Shown here: piece by piece, positions 9,304 through 19,639 of the stretch | Numbering within the stretch: the first letter of the stretch is position 1 | Layout of the letters: each line of letters opens with the position of its first letter | Source of the DNA: Candidatus Saccharimonadota bacterium | GTDB lineage: Bacteria; Patescibacteriota; Saccharimonadia; Saccharimonadales; Saccharimonadaceae | DNA: 64,000 bases | Reading direction: 5' to 3' | Assembly (NCBI GenBank): GCA_028289065.1 | Contig: JAQGHA010000009.1 | Location: 1 to 64,000 of the forward strand | Translations under genes and position numbers: made by a program | The notes under the pieces: model-generated | Told to the model about the DNA's origin: nothing | Databases searched by the model: none | The model's input: only the letters and a program-made list of their open reading frames with translations

Positions 9304-10038
9304 CTATCCCCTCTTCGGTGTGAAAGTATCTTGGATAACCTTTATTAAGTTTTGGAACCAAGAGTCTTGGCGCAGGTGAAGCTTTGCATCAACCGGTGTA
9401 CCGACAGAAAAACGGAAGTCGCTCATATTCGCATCGGTAATTTTAGCCTTCACTACCGTGTCAACTTTCTCTTCATCTTTACTACTTTCAAGTGTGACCG
9501 ACGTTATAGTCGCTTCTTTTTTAGTATTGTCAGGGAACAACAATTCAAGTGAGCTATCGTCTTCAATCCTGGCATAATCGGGCGGTGCAAGTTGGAAGTG
9601 GGCCGTTACGAATAACGAATCTAGAACATATACGGTTGTGATAACTCCACTAGCAGGAATATACGATCCCTCACGGAAGAAAATCTCGTCAATTACACCA
9701 GCATTAGTTGAACGGATTTCAATATTTTTCGTTTCAGGGTTCAGTTTGAATGGAAGGCTTTCTTCTTTAAGTGCCCCAGATGCCAAGTCAGTGTTAAGCT
9801 GTTGGCTTTCGATTTCAAATAGTACTTCATTCTCTGCAATCTTTTGACCCTCTTCTACATTTTGTTTGACTACAAGCCCAGGGTAGTCTGTACCGATAGT
9901 TCGCGATTGCGCATCCAGTGTTGCTTCAACAGAATCTGATGTCGACATACTAATGTTCAAAAATACTGTCAATACACCGACTAAAAGTACTACAAAAATT
10001 ATTCCAAAAAAGAATTTAATTTTACCACTTAATTTCAT
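9304..10038 (-). CDS. HlyD-like membrane fusion / co-polymerase protein
   Basis: 244 aa with N-terminal TM, biotinyl-lipoyl-like segment (VVKQNVEEGQKIAENEVLFEIES); overlaps GT2 gene start. Confidence 0.65.
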   Translation of the reverse strand: MKLSGKIKFFFGIIFVVLLVGVLTVFLNISMSTSDSVEATLDAQSRTIGTDYPGLVVKQNVEEGQKIAENEVLFEIESQQLNTDLASGALKEESLPFKLNPETKNIEIRSTNAGVIDEIFFREGSYIPASGVITTVYVLDSLFVTAHFQLAPPDYARIEDDSSLELLFPDNTKKEATITSVTLESSKDEEKVDTVVKAKITDANMSDFRFSVGTPVDAKLHLRQDSWFQNLIKVIQDTFTPKRG

Positions 10039-11726
10039 GCTGCTTCTCCTTCAGGTGTAATTTGTTCGGATGCGAACTGTTTAATCGTTATTTTCTTTGG
10101 TCCGCGTTCGGCCTTTTTTAAGGCTGATGCTTCGACGGTTGCAACATACACAAAATATCCAAACACAATTGTATTAAACAAGTTCCATACTAACGAAATG
10201 GAAAGCTCATAGGTGTAAAGTGCTTTAGCGATTCCAACTAAGCTTGTTAGGAACAGGAAAACAAAAATATATACTTGGGCGCGTACATAGTTGAACGGTG
10301 AATCGTAGTTACCAATAGCATTCGTCGCACTCCACGCTTGATCACGTCGGAACAATGCATTAAAGAAAGCTTTAATGTAAATTGGGAATGATACGTTAGC
10401 TAAGATGAGCGTCTTTATTTTCAAACCACCCATGGTATAAAACGCCAGTACCAGCTGAGTAACATAGAAACCGCTATACATTAAGGCCCACTGCCAAACT
10501 GGAATGTCTGTCGAAATTGGAGATAGGTTAAAGAATATTTGTAGCGGTGGCAATAGTAGCAGCAATAGAACCGAGAAACCAACAAAATAATACGATGATG
10601 TGGTCAGGTACTGTAACCGCTGGTCAACACTCAATTTTTTAATAAATAACGGGTTCTTACGAAGAAACACTTCGAAGCTTCCAGTCGCCCAACGCAGTTG
10701 TTGCTTTGAGTAGGCCATCAAGTTTTCTGGCGTCTTTCCAACTGCCAACAAGGTAGGAATGTAAATTGATTTCCAACCTTTTTCATGAAGAAATAATGAA
10801 GTCCAGATATCTTCTGATTTAGACTTTTCATATACTCCACCCAAGTCTTCAATGGCGCGTCGTCGAAATACCACATTTGTTCCAACGCAAAACGAAGCAT
10901 TAAATTTGTTCTTACCGGCTTGAATAAGAGAATAAAATACGTGTTGCATAAAACTCGCACCACTTGAAACAAAGTTTGTTTGATTGCTGTAGTATTGAGG
11001 CGTTTGTACAAAAGCTAGTTCAGGGTCTTCAAAAAATGGTAACGTTTCATAAAGAATATTTGGTTCAGCCACAAAGTCAGCATCTAATATCAGGAAAAAT
11101 GAACCATTTGTTTGACTGAGAGCAAAATTGATATTACCCGCCTTAGCATGTTGATTCGTTGGACGGCGAATATAACCGACCTTCAAAGTTTTGGCAAGTT
11201 CTTGAACATCGTCTGATTTTCCGTCATCTAAAATAAAGGTTTTATGTAAACCATACGCATCGCGGGCAGCAATTGCCGTCTGGCGAATATCATCTAATGG
11301 CTCGCCGTAAACGGGAATAAAAATATCAATTGTAACTGGTTTACCGTGTAGCTCCATCGGAATACGACGAGCTATTTTAGCCGTTTCAGGAGTAATTGTT
11401 TTTAATGCAGATTTTCCACCGCTTTGCCCAGCAAATAAACGGTCTTGAGCGTGATGATACTCATACCCACGAGGATTAAAGCGTCCACTTAAAATAGTCC
11501 AAAAAGCCATAAGCCCTTGAAATATAATAAAAATTTCAGCAGTTAACGCCAAAGTATATGGAAGCGGATCGCCCCTAAACTCTGGCTTAATAAGATACCC
11601 TAAATAAATAAGCGCTCCTACACTTGCTAAGAACAAGATGAGCGTTACTGATGGAGACTTGATTTGACGTTCAATACGGTTCGCAGCTATTTGCAAATCT
11701 TCTTTTTGTGACACGAGGCCTCCCAA
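10035..11726 (-). CDS. Processive GT2 glycosyltransferase, cellulose-synthase-like
   Basis: 563 aa; ILDDGKSDD, LDADFV, TEDIW-type 'SEDIWTSL', QQLRWATG (QxxRW); multi-TM. Confidence 0.9.
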   Translation of the reverse strand: MGGLVSQKEDLQIAANRIERQIKSPSVTLILFLASVGALIYLGYLIKPEFRGDPLPYTLALTAEIFIIFQGLMAFWTILSGRFNPRGYEYHHAQDRLFAGQSGGKSALKTITPETAKIARRIPMELHGKPVTIDIFIPVYGEPLDDIRQTAIAARDAYGLHKTFILDDGKSDDVQELAKTLKVGYIRRPTNQHAKAGNINFALSQTNGSFFLILDADFVAEPNILYETLPFFEDPELAFVQTPQYYSNQTNFVSSGASFMQHVFYSLIQAGKNKFNASFCVGTNVVFRRRAIEDLGGVYEKSKSEDIWTSLFLHEKGWKSIYIPTLLAVGKTPENLMAYSKQQLRWATGSFEVFLRKNPLFIKKLSVDQRLQYLTTSSYYFVGFSVLLLLLLPPLQIFFNLSPISTDIPVWQWALMYSGFYVTQLVLAFYTMGGLKIKTLILANVSFPIYIKAFFNALFRRDQAWSATNAIGNYDSPFNYVRAQVYIFVFLFLTSLVGIAKALYTYELSISLVWNLFNTIVFGYFVYVATVEASALKKAERGPKKITIKQFASEQITPEGEAA

Positions 11727-11814
11727 AATTAAATTTATTATTTTACGTTCTCTACAACTATGTCATAACTTATTTTAGGTAGCAACGCCAATTGGTTGAT
11801 AACTGTGAAATATA

Positions 11815-12387
11815 TTACAGTTTAGACACATATCTATTACCAGACAGGTAAAATCGCCATAATATATCCTTAGCATGGCTGATTCCGACACGTTTGGTTT
11901 GAATAATTTTGCTAGCTTCAGCCGGCTTTTGGATAATAAGTTTTAACGGCGCTTCCGTTAAATCATGCCCATTCAACCGTTTATCAATTGCCAAAGCCTT
12001 ACATAACTTTGCTGGCCCGTTGGTCAGCTGAATACCCTCAACGTTACGCAACTCCCGCATACACTCCTCACCTTCAACCGGCTCGACCGCTCGTATCAGC
12101 ACCGCCGAACCATCCCCTTTCTTTCCCGTCACGACATTGCAGCAATAATGCATGCCATACGTAAAGTACACGTATAAATACCCTGCTTCGCCAAACATAA
12201 TTTCGGTACGCGAGGTTTGCCCTTTATAACTATGGCTGGCGGCATCCGTTTCGTCGTAGGCTTCGGTTTCAACAATTCTCACGCGCATCTTCTTGCCATC
12301 TATTTCGCGTTCTAAAATACAGCCAAGCAGCAAGGGTGCTACTTCATATGCTGGTTTTTGTAAGAAAACAGACAGTAACTTATTCAT
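11815..12387 (-). CDS. DNA-3-methyladenine glycosylase (AAG/MPG family)
   Basis: ETEAYDETDAASHSYKGQTSRTEIMFGEAGYLYVYFTYGMHYCCNVVT. Confidence 0.9.
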   Translation of the reverse strand: MNKLLSVFLQKPAYEVAPLLLGCILEREIDGKKMRVRIVETEAYDETDAASHSYKGQTSRTEIMFGEAGYLYVYFTYGMHYCCNVVTGKKGDGSAVLIRAVEPVEGEECMRELRNVEGIQLTNGPAKLCKALAIDKRLNGHDLTEAPLKLIIQKPAEASKIIQTKRVGISHAKDILWRFYLSGNRYVSKL

Positions 12388-12442
12388 GATCTTATTATAC
12401 TAGCGGAGTAATATGTAATGCAGATAATTTATTTTTGCAGAA

Positions 12443-13075
12443 ATGAGACCTATGACCGAAGACCCTAACGAACTTAAAGCACTTACATTAATATGTACCC
12501 TCACCCCCTCTCCAGGTGAATCGTCAACCGATAAGTTGGCTCATGACCTTGATGCAGAGTTAAGCAAATATAACGTTAAAAATGAATTTATCCGCGTTGT
12601 CGACTACAACATTAAACCTGGTGTCGAAACCGATATGGGCGATGGCGATAATTGGCCAATGATTCGCCAGAAAATGCTTGACTCGGATATTTTCATTATC
12701 GCTACCCCAACCTGGGTAGGCCAAATGTCTAGCGTAGCCCTACGCGTCATTGAACGGCTCGATGCCGAGCTAAGTGAATTGGATGAACAAGGCCGCCCGC
12801 TCACCTTCGGTATTGTTGGTGCTGTTGCTATTGTTGGTAACGAAGACGGTGCTCATAAAATAACTGCTGATGTTTTCCAAGGCCTTAACGACCTTGGCTT
12901 TACTATTCCTGCTCAAGCCGCTACTTACTGGAACGGCGAGGCTATGCAAAGAACTGACTACAAGGACCTTGACAGCATTCCTGAAAAAGTCGCTGGCGCT
13001 AATGCTATAGTCGCTCGAAACGTTGCTCACTTAGCCAGGCTTCTGAAATCAAATGAATACCCTGCTGCTGAGTAA
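12443..13075 (+). CDS. Flavodoxin-like NAD(P)H-dependent oxidoreductase
   Basis: SDIFIIATPTWVGQMSSVALRVIERLDAE...; flavodoxin-fold motifs. Confidence 0.75.
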   Translation: MRPMTEDPNELKALTLICTLTPSPGESSTDKLAHDLDAELSKYNVKNEFIRVVDYNIKPGVETDMGDGDNWPMIRQKMLDSDIFIIATPTWVGQMSSVALRVIERLDAELSELDEQGRPLTFGIVGAVAIVGNEDGAHKITADVFQGLNDLGFTIPAQAATYWNGEAMQRTDYKDLDSIPEKVAGANAIVARNVAHLARLLKSNEYPAAE

Positions 13076-13096
13076 AAATAAGTAAGGAGGAATCTT

Positions 13097-13270
13097 ATGG
13101 CTAAATACGGTCCAAAAGCCCAAGAAAAAGTTGAAGAAACTATGCACGAAATAAAGGAGGGCAAATTAACAATTGGCAACTCGAATAAAAAGGTTACCAG
13201 TAAAAAGCAAGCCGTTGCCATTGGGCTTAGCGAAGCCCGTAAAGCTGGTGCTAAAGTTCCAAAGAAATAA
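13097..13270 (+). CDS. Small basic protein (DUF6496-like)
   Basis: 57 aa MAKYGPKAQEKVEETMHEIKEGKLTIGNSNKKVTSKKQAVAIGLSEARKAGAKVPKK; strong SD GGAGG. Confidence 0.75.
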   Translation: MAKYGPKAQEKVEETMHEIKEGKLTIGNSNKKVTSKKQAVAIGLSEARKAGAKVPKK

Positions 13271-13284
13271 GTTAATTGCTTACA

Positions 13285-13313
13285 AAAACACCCACTGTAA
13301 AAGTGGGTGTTTT
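13285..13313 (+). terminator. Rho-independent terminator (bidirectional-capable)
   Basis: AAAACACCCACT-gtaaa-AGTGGGTGTTTT. Confidence 0.85.
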
Positions 13314-13329
13314 ATTTCAGCCTTGCTCG

Positions 13330-14232
13330 CTACGGTAAGTGGTTTCCACCAGTCACCCCAATAACCTCAGCTGTAATATAGCTTGATTCTTGGCTTGCAA
13401 GGAATACGTAAGCCGGCGCTAATTCGGCTGGTTGCCCTGGGCGCCCTAAAGGAACGTCTGAACCAAATTGTTCCAGCTTTTCTTGTGGTTGGCCATGGCT
13501 TGGTTGTAATGGCGTCCAAATTGGCCCAGGCGCTACGGCATTTACGCGAATACCCTTACCTGCCAGCATCTTCGCTAGGCTTTTGGTAAAGGATGTAATG
13601 GCACCTTTAGTTGAAGAGTAGTCCAAAAGGCCTGGTGAAGGTTGGTACGACTGAATAGACGTCGTATTGATAATACTGGCACCCTCTGGCATGTGTGGCA
13701 CTGCTGCTTTGGTTATCCAAAACATAGCAAATACATTAGTGGTGAAGGTTGTTTGGAATTGTTCGCTCGTGAGGTCTTCGATGTTTTCAACAAACACCTG
13801 CTTACCGGCATTGTTTACTAAAATATCAATACCCCCAAGTTCTTTAGCCGCGGTTTCAACCATCGTTTTACAATTTTCTTCGTCAGTTATGTCGCAAGGG
13901 ATACCAACTCCTTTTTGGCCAGCATTCTTAATTTCAGTTAATACATCTTCGGCGTCAGTTGCTTCTTCGGGTAAGTAATTAATTACTACATCAGCCCCTT
14001 CGCGAGCAAAAGCGATAGCCACTGCCCGTCCGATACCCGAGTCCCCACCGGTAATAAGTGCTTTACGTCCTTTAAGCCGTCCTGAACCTTTATAGGTTTT
14101 TTCGCCGTGGTCGGCTTTAGGCGCCAGGTTTTCATCAAGCCCTGGTTCCGGCTGGCTTTGCTTAGAAATAACATCTGCGTTTGGATACTGAGTGGTTGGG
14201 TTTTGCATTGTATACTGATCGTTTTCGCTCAT
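13330..14232 (-). CDS. SDR family oxidoreductase
   Basis: [37 protein letters not shown] motifs; long N-terminal extension as in YghA-type SDRs. Confidence 0.9.
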   Translation of the reverse strand: MSENDQYTMQNPTTQYPNADVISKQSQPEPGLDENLAPKADHGEKTYKGSGRLKGRKALITGGDSGIGRAVAIAFAREGADVVINYLPEEATDAEDVLTEIKNAGQKGVGIPCDITDEENCKTMVETAAKELGGIDILVNNAGKQVFVENIEDLTSEQFQTTFTTNVFAMFWITKAAVPHMPEGASIINTTSIQSYQPSPGLLDYSSTKGAITSFTKSLAKMLAGKGIRVNAVAPGPIWTPLQPSHGQPQEKLEQFGSDVPLGRPGQPAELAPAYVFLASQESSYITAEVIGVTGGNHLP

Positions 14233-14322
14233 AAAGATACCTCCTTTAAGTCGTTACTCGATAGTGTTTCGTCTCCGTTAACTTTATTATTATTGTACGA
14301 ATAACTGAAAAGTTGCTGAAAC

Positions 14323-14784
14323 TTATTCTACCCGGCGAGCAAATAATTCTTCAGTTTCACGCATAAAAATTTCAGCGGTTTTTGGCCCGACGCCATAAAA
14401 CCTCTGCAGGCGTTTAGAGAATTCATCTTCATCCATACTGCTTTCAAATAGTAGCCATAACGAACCTTCGTAATCATCTACCAGCTGCTGCATGCAAATA
14501 CGTAATGCCCGAGCAGTCACTTCATCGTATCGTGTATATTTGCCTTCATCTAATAAGTGAACTAATTTTCGCGGTGGCAGTTTTAAAATTGCCCATGGCG
14601 TATCAATTTTGCGGTCCATAAATATGCGCCAGGTTTGAGCGGCCACACTGGCTTGGATTGGTTTACCAAATAAGTACGCCAGTAAAAACCAACGAAACAT
14701 ATCATCGTCACCTGATAGTACATCTAGCCCAAAATCCTCAGCATAGTGGACGGGCTTTGGTTTTTTAGTCCTAGGCATAGCCAC
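14323..14784 (-). CDS. HhH-GPD-type (endonuclease III-like) DNA repair protein
   Basis: 153 aa; 'FYGVGPKTAEIFMRETEELFARRVE' HhH motif. Confidence 0.6.
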   Translation of the reverse strand: MAMPRTKKPKPVHYAEDFGLDVLSGDDDMFRWFLLAYLFGKPIQASVAAQTWRIFMDRKIDTPWAILKLPPRKLVHLLDEGKYTRYDEVTARALRICMQQLVDDYEGSLWLLFESSMDEDEFSKRLQRFYGVGPKTAEIFMRETEELFARRVE

Positions 14785-16138
14785 CTATTAGGTGCCGGTT
14801 TTCTTTAATGAACCGACGAATAATTTTATATTCATCCAGGTCAAAGTTAGGCTCGGAATCAACAATCATTTCATTACCGTCTTCATCACTAAAACCTTGT
14901 ACAATCCAATTTTCAATGACTACTTTTTCACCAGCCTGGTTAACCGGAATAGTAACCGGTCCTTCAAACGGCCACTCAGATAATTTGCTGCGTTCTAAAG
15001 CAATTTCAAACCGAGCGTTATAGGTAGCAGCATCTTCTTCACCTATACAGGCACCTTTACAACGGCCGAGTGAATACGAAAAACAAGCAGCCTTTGATTT
15101 CTCTAAGCCCATTAGCTTTGGACACAAACGATACAGTCGAGTTAATTCATCGATTGTTTGTTTAGCTTTAATGCGGTTGGTATACACACCATAAATAGTA
15201 CTCAAGTCGGTTTCATTACCAACGCTTCCCGAAACAACGGTTAGGTTTGAATAGCCATCTTGCTCTTTTTTCACCAACATTGCGTACGACGATACCCGCC
15301 GTAATAACCGGTTATACAGTGGCTTCAATTCCTTAATAAGTTTAGACTCGAGTAATAGCGCAGCTAACTCACTGCCGGTTGGGACCGTTTCAACGTGGTG
15401 AACCTGCTGACTAATTTTCACTTCTTTAGGGCTAGTACTTTGAAAATGCGATAGTACTCGCTTTCGCAGCGTAATACTTTTTCCTACGTAAATGGGTTGA
15501 TGGGTGTCATCTTTAAATATATATACGCCTGGTCCATTACCAATTTCTTCCAATTCATTTAGGTCCAGGTGCGGTGGCAAAGATTGTGATTTCAATTGGT
15601 GCATCAATGCAGCCGCAAAAGCTTCTTCGCCATGCTGGTCGTAGGCTAGTTGCGAGAAATATAAAATAGCCCGAGCATCTTCTAAAGCGCGGTGCCTATC
15701 AAGTACTGGTATAGAATGGCGAGCAATTAGTTTTTCTAAGCTATGGCCTTTTTCACCAGCATATAAATAACGAGATAATCGCACAGTACATAATAATCGT
15801 GGCGAAAAGGCGGTGCCTATTAGTGAAAATTCTTGTTTTAAAAATGAATAATCAAATCGCACATTATGGGCTACAAAAACCGCCCCATCTAAAATCTCAA
15901 GTAATTCATCAGCAATGTCTTCGAAGACTGGCGCGCCAATAATATCAGCCGAAGTTATGCCTGTAATGGAAGTAATCGTTTGTGGAATATGGGTTTGCGG
16001 GTCAATCAGCGTCGAGAACTCTTTTACAATTTCACCATTCTCATAGCGAATCGCAGCTACCTCTAATACTCGGCTATTTCGATAGCTCCCTCCGGTTGTT
16101 TCAATGTCCACAAAGACCACTGGATACTCAAACATCAA
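14771..16138 (-). CDS. DEDDh exonuclease (DnaQ-like) fused to GIY-YIG UvrC-like nuclease domain
   Basis: VFVDIETTGG...HNVRFDYSFL...HRALEDA (exonuclease) followed by GPGVYIFKDDTHQPIYVGKSITLRKRVLSHF (GIY-YIG). Confidence 0.9.
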   Translation of the reverse strand: MMFEYPVVFVDIETTGGSYRNSRVLEVAAIRYENGEIVKEFSTLIDPQTHIPQTITSITGITSADIIGAPVFEDIADELLEILDGAVFVAHNVRFDYSFLKQEFSLIGTAFSPRLLCTVRLSRYLYAGEKGHSLEKLIARHSIPVLDRHRALEDARAILYFSQLAYDQHGEEAFAAALMHQLKSQSLPPHLDLNELEEIGNGPGVYIFKDDTHQPIYVGKSITLRKRVLSHFQSTSPKEVKISQQVHHVETVPTGSELAALLLESKLIKELKPLYNRLLRRVSSYAMLVKKEQDGYSNLTVVSGSVGNETDLSTIYGVYTNRIKAKQTIDELTRLYRLCPKLMGLEKSKAACFSYSLGRCKGACIGEEDAATYNARFEIALERSKLSEWPFEGPVTIPVNQAGEKVVIENWIVQGFSDEDGNEMIVDSEPNFDLDEYKIIRRFIKENRHLIGGYA

Positions 16139-16211
16139 TTCTTATTATACGCCTTACCCTAAGTGCACGCATTTATATATTTCATTTAAAGTATTTGCCA
16201 AGCAGTTTATA

Positions 16212-16961
16212 ATGGAAACGATGGAGACACTACAAAAGCAAAAAATCGATGGCTACGATGTTGGCGTGCGAACTAATGACTACGACGCATCGAAAAAAAC
16301 TATTATCTTGATACATGGTATTGGTGTGTCGAGTGTATACTACATTCCATTGGCGACCGAGCTCGCCGGAGACTATAATGTTTTTGCCCTCGACCTACCT
16401 GGCTACGGCGCAACCCAAAAACCTTCCAAGCCTCTCAATATCGAACAGCTCGCTAATGTGACCGCCTCATTTATCTGGGAGAATAACCTACAAAATGTTA
16501 TAGTAGTTGGTCATTCAATGGGGTGCCAAATCATAGCTCGTCTTAACCAACTTGAATCAAAGAATATACAAAAGCTTATTTTATTATCGCCTACCACCAA
16601 CCGTCGAGAACGATCCGTCCTTATGCAGGCAGTTCGGTTAACTCAAGATACTTTTCATGAAACATTAGAAGTAAATATAATAATTTTTTCTAACTATCTA
16701 CGTATGGGTGTAGTACGGTATTTACAAACTTCAAAGTACATGGTCACTAACCATTTAGAGGATTCACTCCAGAACATCACCACTCCCACTCTGATTGTTC
16801 GTGGCGAAAAAGACCCTATCGTACCACGTGACTGGACAACATATCTTCAAACCTTATCACCAACTATTGAAACTACTGAAATTCCGTCCGTTCCCCATGC
16901 CTTTCATTATTCGTTTGCAAAGGAGACAAAACAGCTATGCCAAACATTTATCGAAAAATAA
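16212..16961 (+). CDS. alpha/beta fold hydrolase
   Basis: IILIHGIGVSSVYYIPLATEL, VGHSMGCQII; likely start METMETLQKQK. Confidence 0.8.
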   Translation: METMETLQKQKIDGYDVGVRTNDYDASKKTIILIHGIGVSSVYYIPLATELAGDYNVFALDLPGYGATQKPSKPLNIEQLANVTASFIWENNLQNVIVVGHSMGCQIIARLNQLESKNIQKLILLSPTTNRRERSVLMQAVRLTQDTFHETLEVNIIIFSNYLRMGVVRYLQTSKYMVTNHLEDSLQNITTPTLIVRGEKDPIVPRDWTTYLQTLSPTIETTEIPSVPHAFHYSFAKETKQLCQTFIEK

Positions 16962-17659
16962 TCAATCTATCTATTAACGGTTGGTCGTGGCTGCTTGATT
17001 ATTTGTATGTCGCTTATTGGCAAATACATGATTTTTTCATCCATGAAAACGCGGCACAATATTTAACGCCTGCTTCAAAACTTACTGAAACACCCATCAT
17101 TCTCATCCCCGGTATTTATGAAAACTGGCAGTTCATGAAACCAGTGGCTGAGGTACTATATAAAGCCGGTCACCCAATATATATTATTGATGACCTTAAT
17201 TTTAATACCGGCGATATTGAAAAAATGTCTGAGCTGGTGGATGCCTTCTTGAATAAAAGCCACATTACGGACTGCATCATTGTTGCTCATAGCAAAGGCG
17301 GTTTAATAGGTAAATATATTCTTGCAAATTTAAATACACATAGAAAAGTTAAAGGAATGGTTGCTTTAAATACTCCTTTTTCTGGTTCGCTGTACGCCTA
17401 CTTAATGCCTTTAAAATCAACCAGTATTTTCAAACCTAACTCACCAATATTGGGTCAGTTAGCTGCAAATACAGAAATAAATAAAACAATAGTCTCAATT
17501 TACGGCCTATTTGACCCCCATATTCCTAAAGGAAGTTTTTTACAGGGAGCTCAAAACCTTCGGCTATCTACAAGGGGGCATTTTCGAATTATGAATAATA
17601 GTTCGGTCCATAACGCCGTCCTAACTGCTATTAAAAACATGAAAGAACGGCAATTATAG
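16937..17659 (+). CDS. alpha/beta hydrolase (lipase-like)
   Basis: PIILIPGIYENWQFMKPVAEVL, VAHSKGGLIGKYIL. Confidence 0.8.
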   Translation: MPNIYRKIINLSINGWSWLLDYLYVAYWQIHDFFIHENAAQYLTPASKLTETPIILIPGIYENWQFMKPVAEVLYKAGHPIYIIDDLNFNTGDIEKMSELVDAFLNKSHITDCIIVAHSKGGLIGKYILANLNTHRKVKGMVALNTPFSGSLYAYLMPLKSTSIFKPNSPILGQLAANTEINKTIVSIYGLFDPHIPKGSFLQGAQNLRLSTRGHFRIMNNSSVHNAVLTAIKNMKERQL

Positions 17660-17743
17660 TTTGAAATAGTAAAAAATTTTACATAAATTAATCCTCCAAA
17701 TAATTACTATGGGTCACAGACAGATAATTTAAGGAGAAATTTT

Positions 17744-18127
17744 ATGAAACTTATATCGACAAAAGTACACACAATTATTGGTTTAGTTGTCGGTGTAACA
17801 CTAATTTTTGCATCAAGCATCTTTAACTTTACAGATAATACCGCTGCTTCAATGGTTGCAATGTGGGTTGGTATTTTCATCGTATTAAACGAGCTAATTA
17901 CTACTAGCCCGTCCAGCCCGTTGAAGCTTGTGCCGATGAAAGTACACCTTATCCTCGACATCGTCACCGGTATTTTCCTTGCGGTTTCACCATGGTTATT
18001 CAACTTTGCCGATAGCGACCAACCAGGCCAATGGGTACCACACCTTATTGTAGGTATTATGGTTGCTGGTTATGCACTTGTCACTTCAACTGATGATGCT
18101 AAAGAGAACACCCGTTCACGTAGCTAA
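17744..18127 (+). CDS. SPW-repeat-like 4-TM protein
   Basis: Duplicated 2-TM unit (HTIIGLVVGVTLIFASSIFNF / HLILDIVTGIFLAVSPWLFNF). Confidence 0.7.
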   Translation: MKLISTKVHTIIGLVVGVTLIFASSIFNFTDNTAASMVAMWVGIFIVLNELITTSPSSPLKLVPMKVHLILDIVTGIFLAVSPWLFNFADSDQPGQWVPHLIVGIMVAGYALVTSTDDAKENTRSRS

Positions 18128-18149
18128 ATTAATAACCAAGGAGGTATAA

Positions 18150-18428
18150 GTGGACCCTGCAAACCCTAACCCTACACAAGATCCGCTTGACGATCTGCAA
18201 CTTAAAAGCCCACAAGATGCTTTAGATACCGACGAATCAACAGTGGATGATGTAACTCATTCACTTACCGACGACCCGACTGAAGAATTAGGCGTCGACC
18301 CAAAAGCATTCAAAGAAGAACTTGATAAGTACGACTTTGATGAAGCTGGTCACGGCGACGATGACATGCGCGAAGAAATCGAAAGCCGCGATATGGAAAA
18401 CGCTGAAGACGTTGATAGTCGACGTTAA
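18150..18428 (+). CDS. Small acidic hypothetical protein
   Basis: 92 aa Asp/Glu-rich ORF with SD (AAGGAGG) and GTG start. Confidence 0.6.
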   Translation: MDPANPNPTQDPLDDLQLKSPQDALDTDESTVDDVTHSLTDDPTEELGVDPKAFKEELDKYDFDEAGHGDDDMREEIESRDMENAEDVDSRR

Positions 18429-18453
18429 TTAATCGAAAAATGAGGAGGTACAT

Positions 18454-19638
18454 ATGAAGGCAGTAACATGGCAAGGCAAACGGAAAGTATCCGTCGAAGA
18501 AGTACCTGACCCGGTTATTCAAGAACCGAATGACATAATCATTAAAGTTACCTCAACCTGTATTTGCGGTTCTGACCTTCACCTATATGAAGTAATGGCA
18601 CCATTTATGGAAAAGGGCGACATTATGGGCCATGAACCAATGGGTATTGTTACCGAAATCGGAAGCGCTATTACGAACGTAAAAGTTGGCGATCGTGTAG
18701 TTATTCCATTCAACATTTCTTGCGGGCACTGCTTTATGTGCGACCAAGGCCTGCAATCGCAATGTGAAACAACCCAAGTACGCGACCAAGACCGCGGCGC
18801 GGCATTACTCGGTTATAGTAAGTTATACGGCCAGGTTCCAGGGGGCCAAGCTGAATTCTTACGTGTCCCACAAGCGCAGTATGGTCCAATAGTTATTCCG
18901 CACGAAGGTCCAGATGACCGCTACGTGTACTTATCAGATGTTCTACCAACCGCATGGCAAGCTGTGGAGTATGCCAACATCCCTAAAGGTGGTTCGGTAG
19001 TTGTAATGGGGCTCGGCCCAATTGGCGATATGTCTACGCGGATCGCCAAACACCGTGGTGCCGGCAAAGTTATAGCCGTTGACCTAGTTCCAGAGCGCCT
19101 ACAACGCGCTAAAGAAAATGGCATCGATGTAATTGACTTGTTGAAACATAAAGATGATTTAAAAGAAATCATTCTTGAAAAAACCGATGGCCGCGGGCCA
19201 GATTCAGTAATTGATGCTGTTGGTCTAGAAGCTCATGGTTCACCAACTGCTAAATTCATCCATGACGCATCTAGTTTATTACCCGACCCAATTGCTGAAA
19301 CCATGATTGAAAAAGCTGGTGTTGACCGCTTAGCGGCTTTCTATGCGGCTATTGATACAGTTCGTCGCGGTGGTACAATCTCACTTTCTGGTGTGTATGC
19401 CGGCAAAGGTGACCCAATCCCAATGGATACGTTGTTTGATAAGCAAATTCAAGTTCGAATGGGCCAAGCCAATGTAAAACGCTGGATTGACGATATCCTT
19501 CCCCTACTTACAGATGAAGATCCACTTGGTGTCGATACCTTTGCAACACATCATGTACCTCTCGAGGATGCACCGCATGCCTACGAAATCTTCCAGAAAA
19601 AGCAAGATGGCGCTATTAAGATAATCCTAAAGCCTTAA
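18454..19638 (+). CDS. Zinc-dependent alcohol dehydrogenase family protein
   Basis: CICGSDLHLY, GHEPMG, CGHCFMCDQGLQSQC, VVMGLGPIG. Confidence 0.93.
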   Translation: MKAVTWQGKRKVSVEEVPDPVIQEPNDIIIKVTSTCICGSDLHLYEVMAPFMEKGDIMGHEPMGIVTEIGSAITNVKVGDRVVIPFNISCGHCFMCDQGLQSQCETTQVRDQDRGAALLGYSKLYGQVPGGQAEFLRVPQAQYGPIVIPHEGPDDRYVYLSDVLPTAWQAVEYANIPKGGSVVVMGLGPIGDMSTRIAKHRGAGKVIAVDLVPERLQRAKENGIDVIDLLKHKDDLKEIILEKTDGRGPDSVIDAVGLEAHGSPTAKFIHDASSLLPDPIAETMIEKAGVDRLAAFYAAIDTVRRGGTISLSGVYAGKGDPIPMDTLFDKQIQVRMGQANVKRWIDDILPLLTDEDPLGVDTFATHHVPLEDAPHAYEIFQKKQDGAIKIILKP

Positions 19639-19639
19639 T

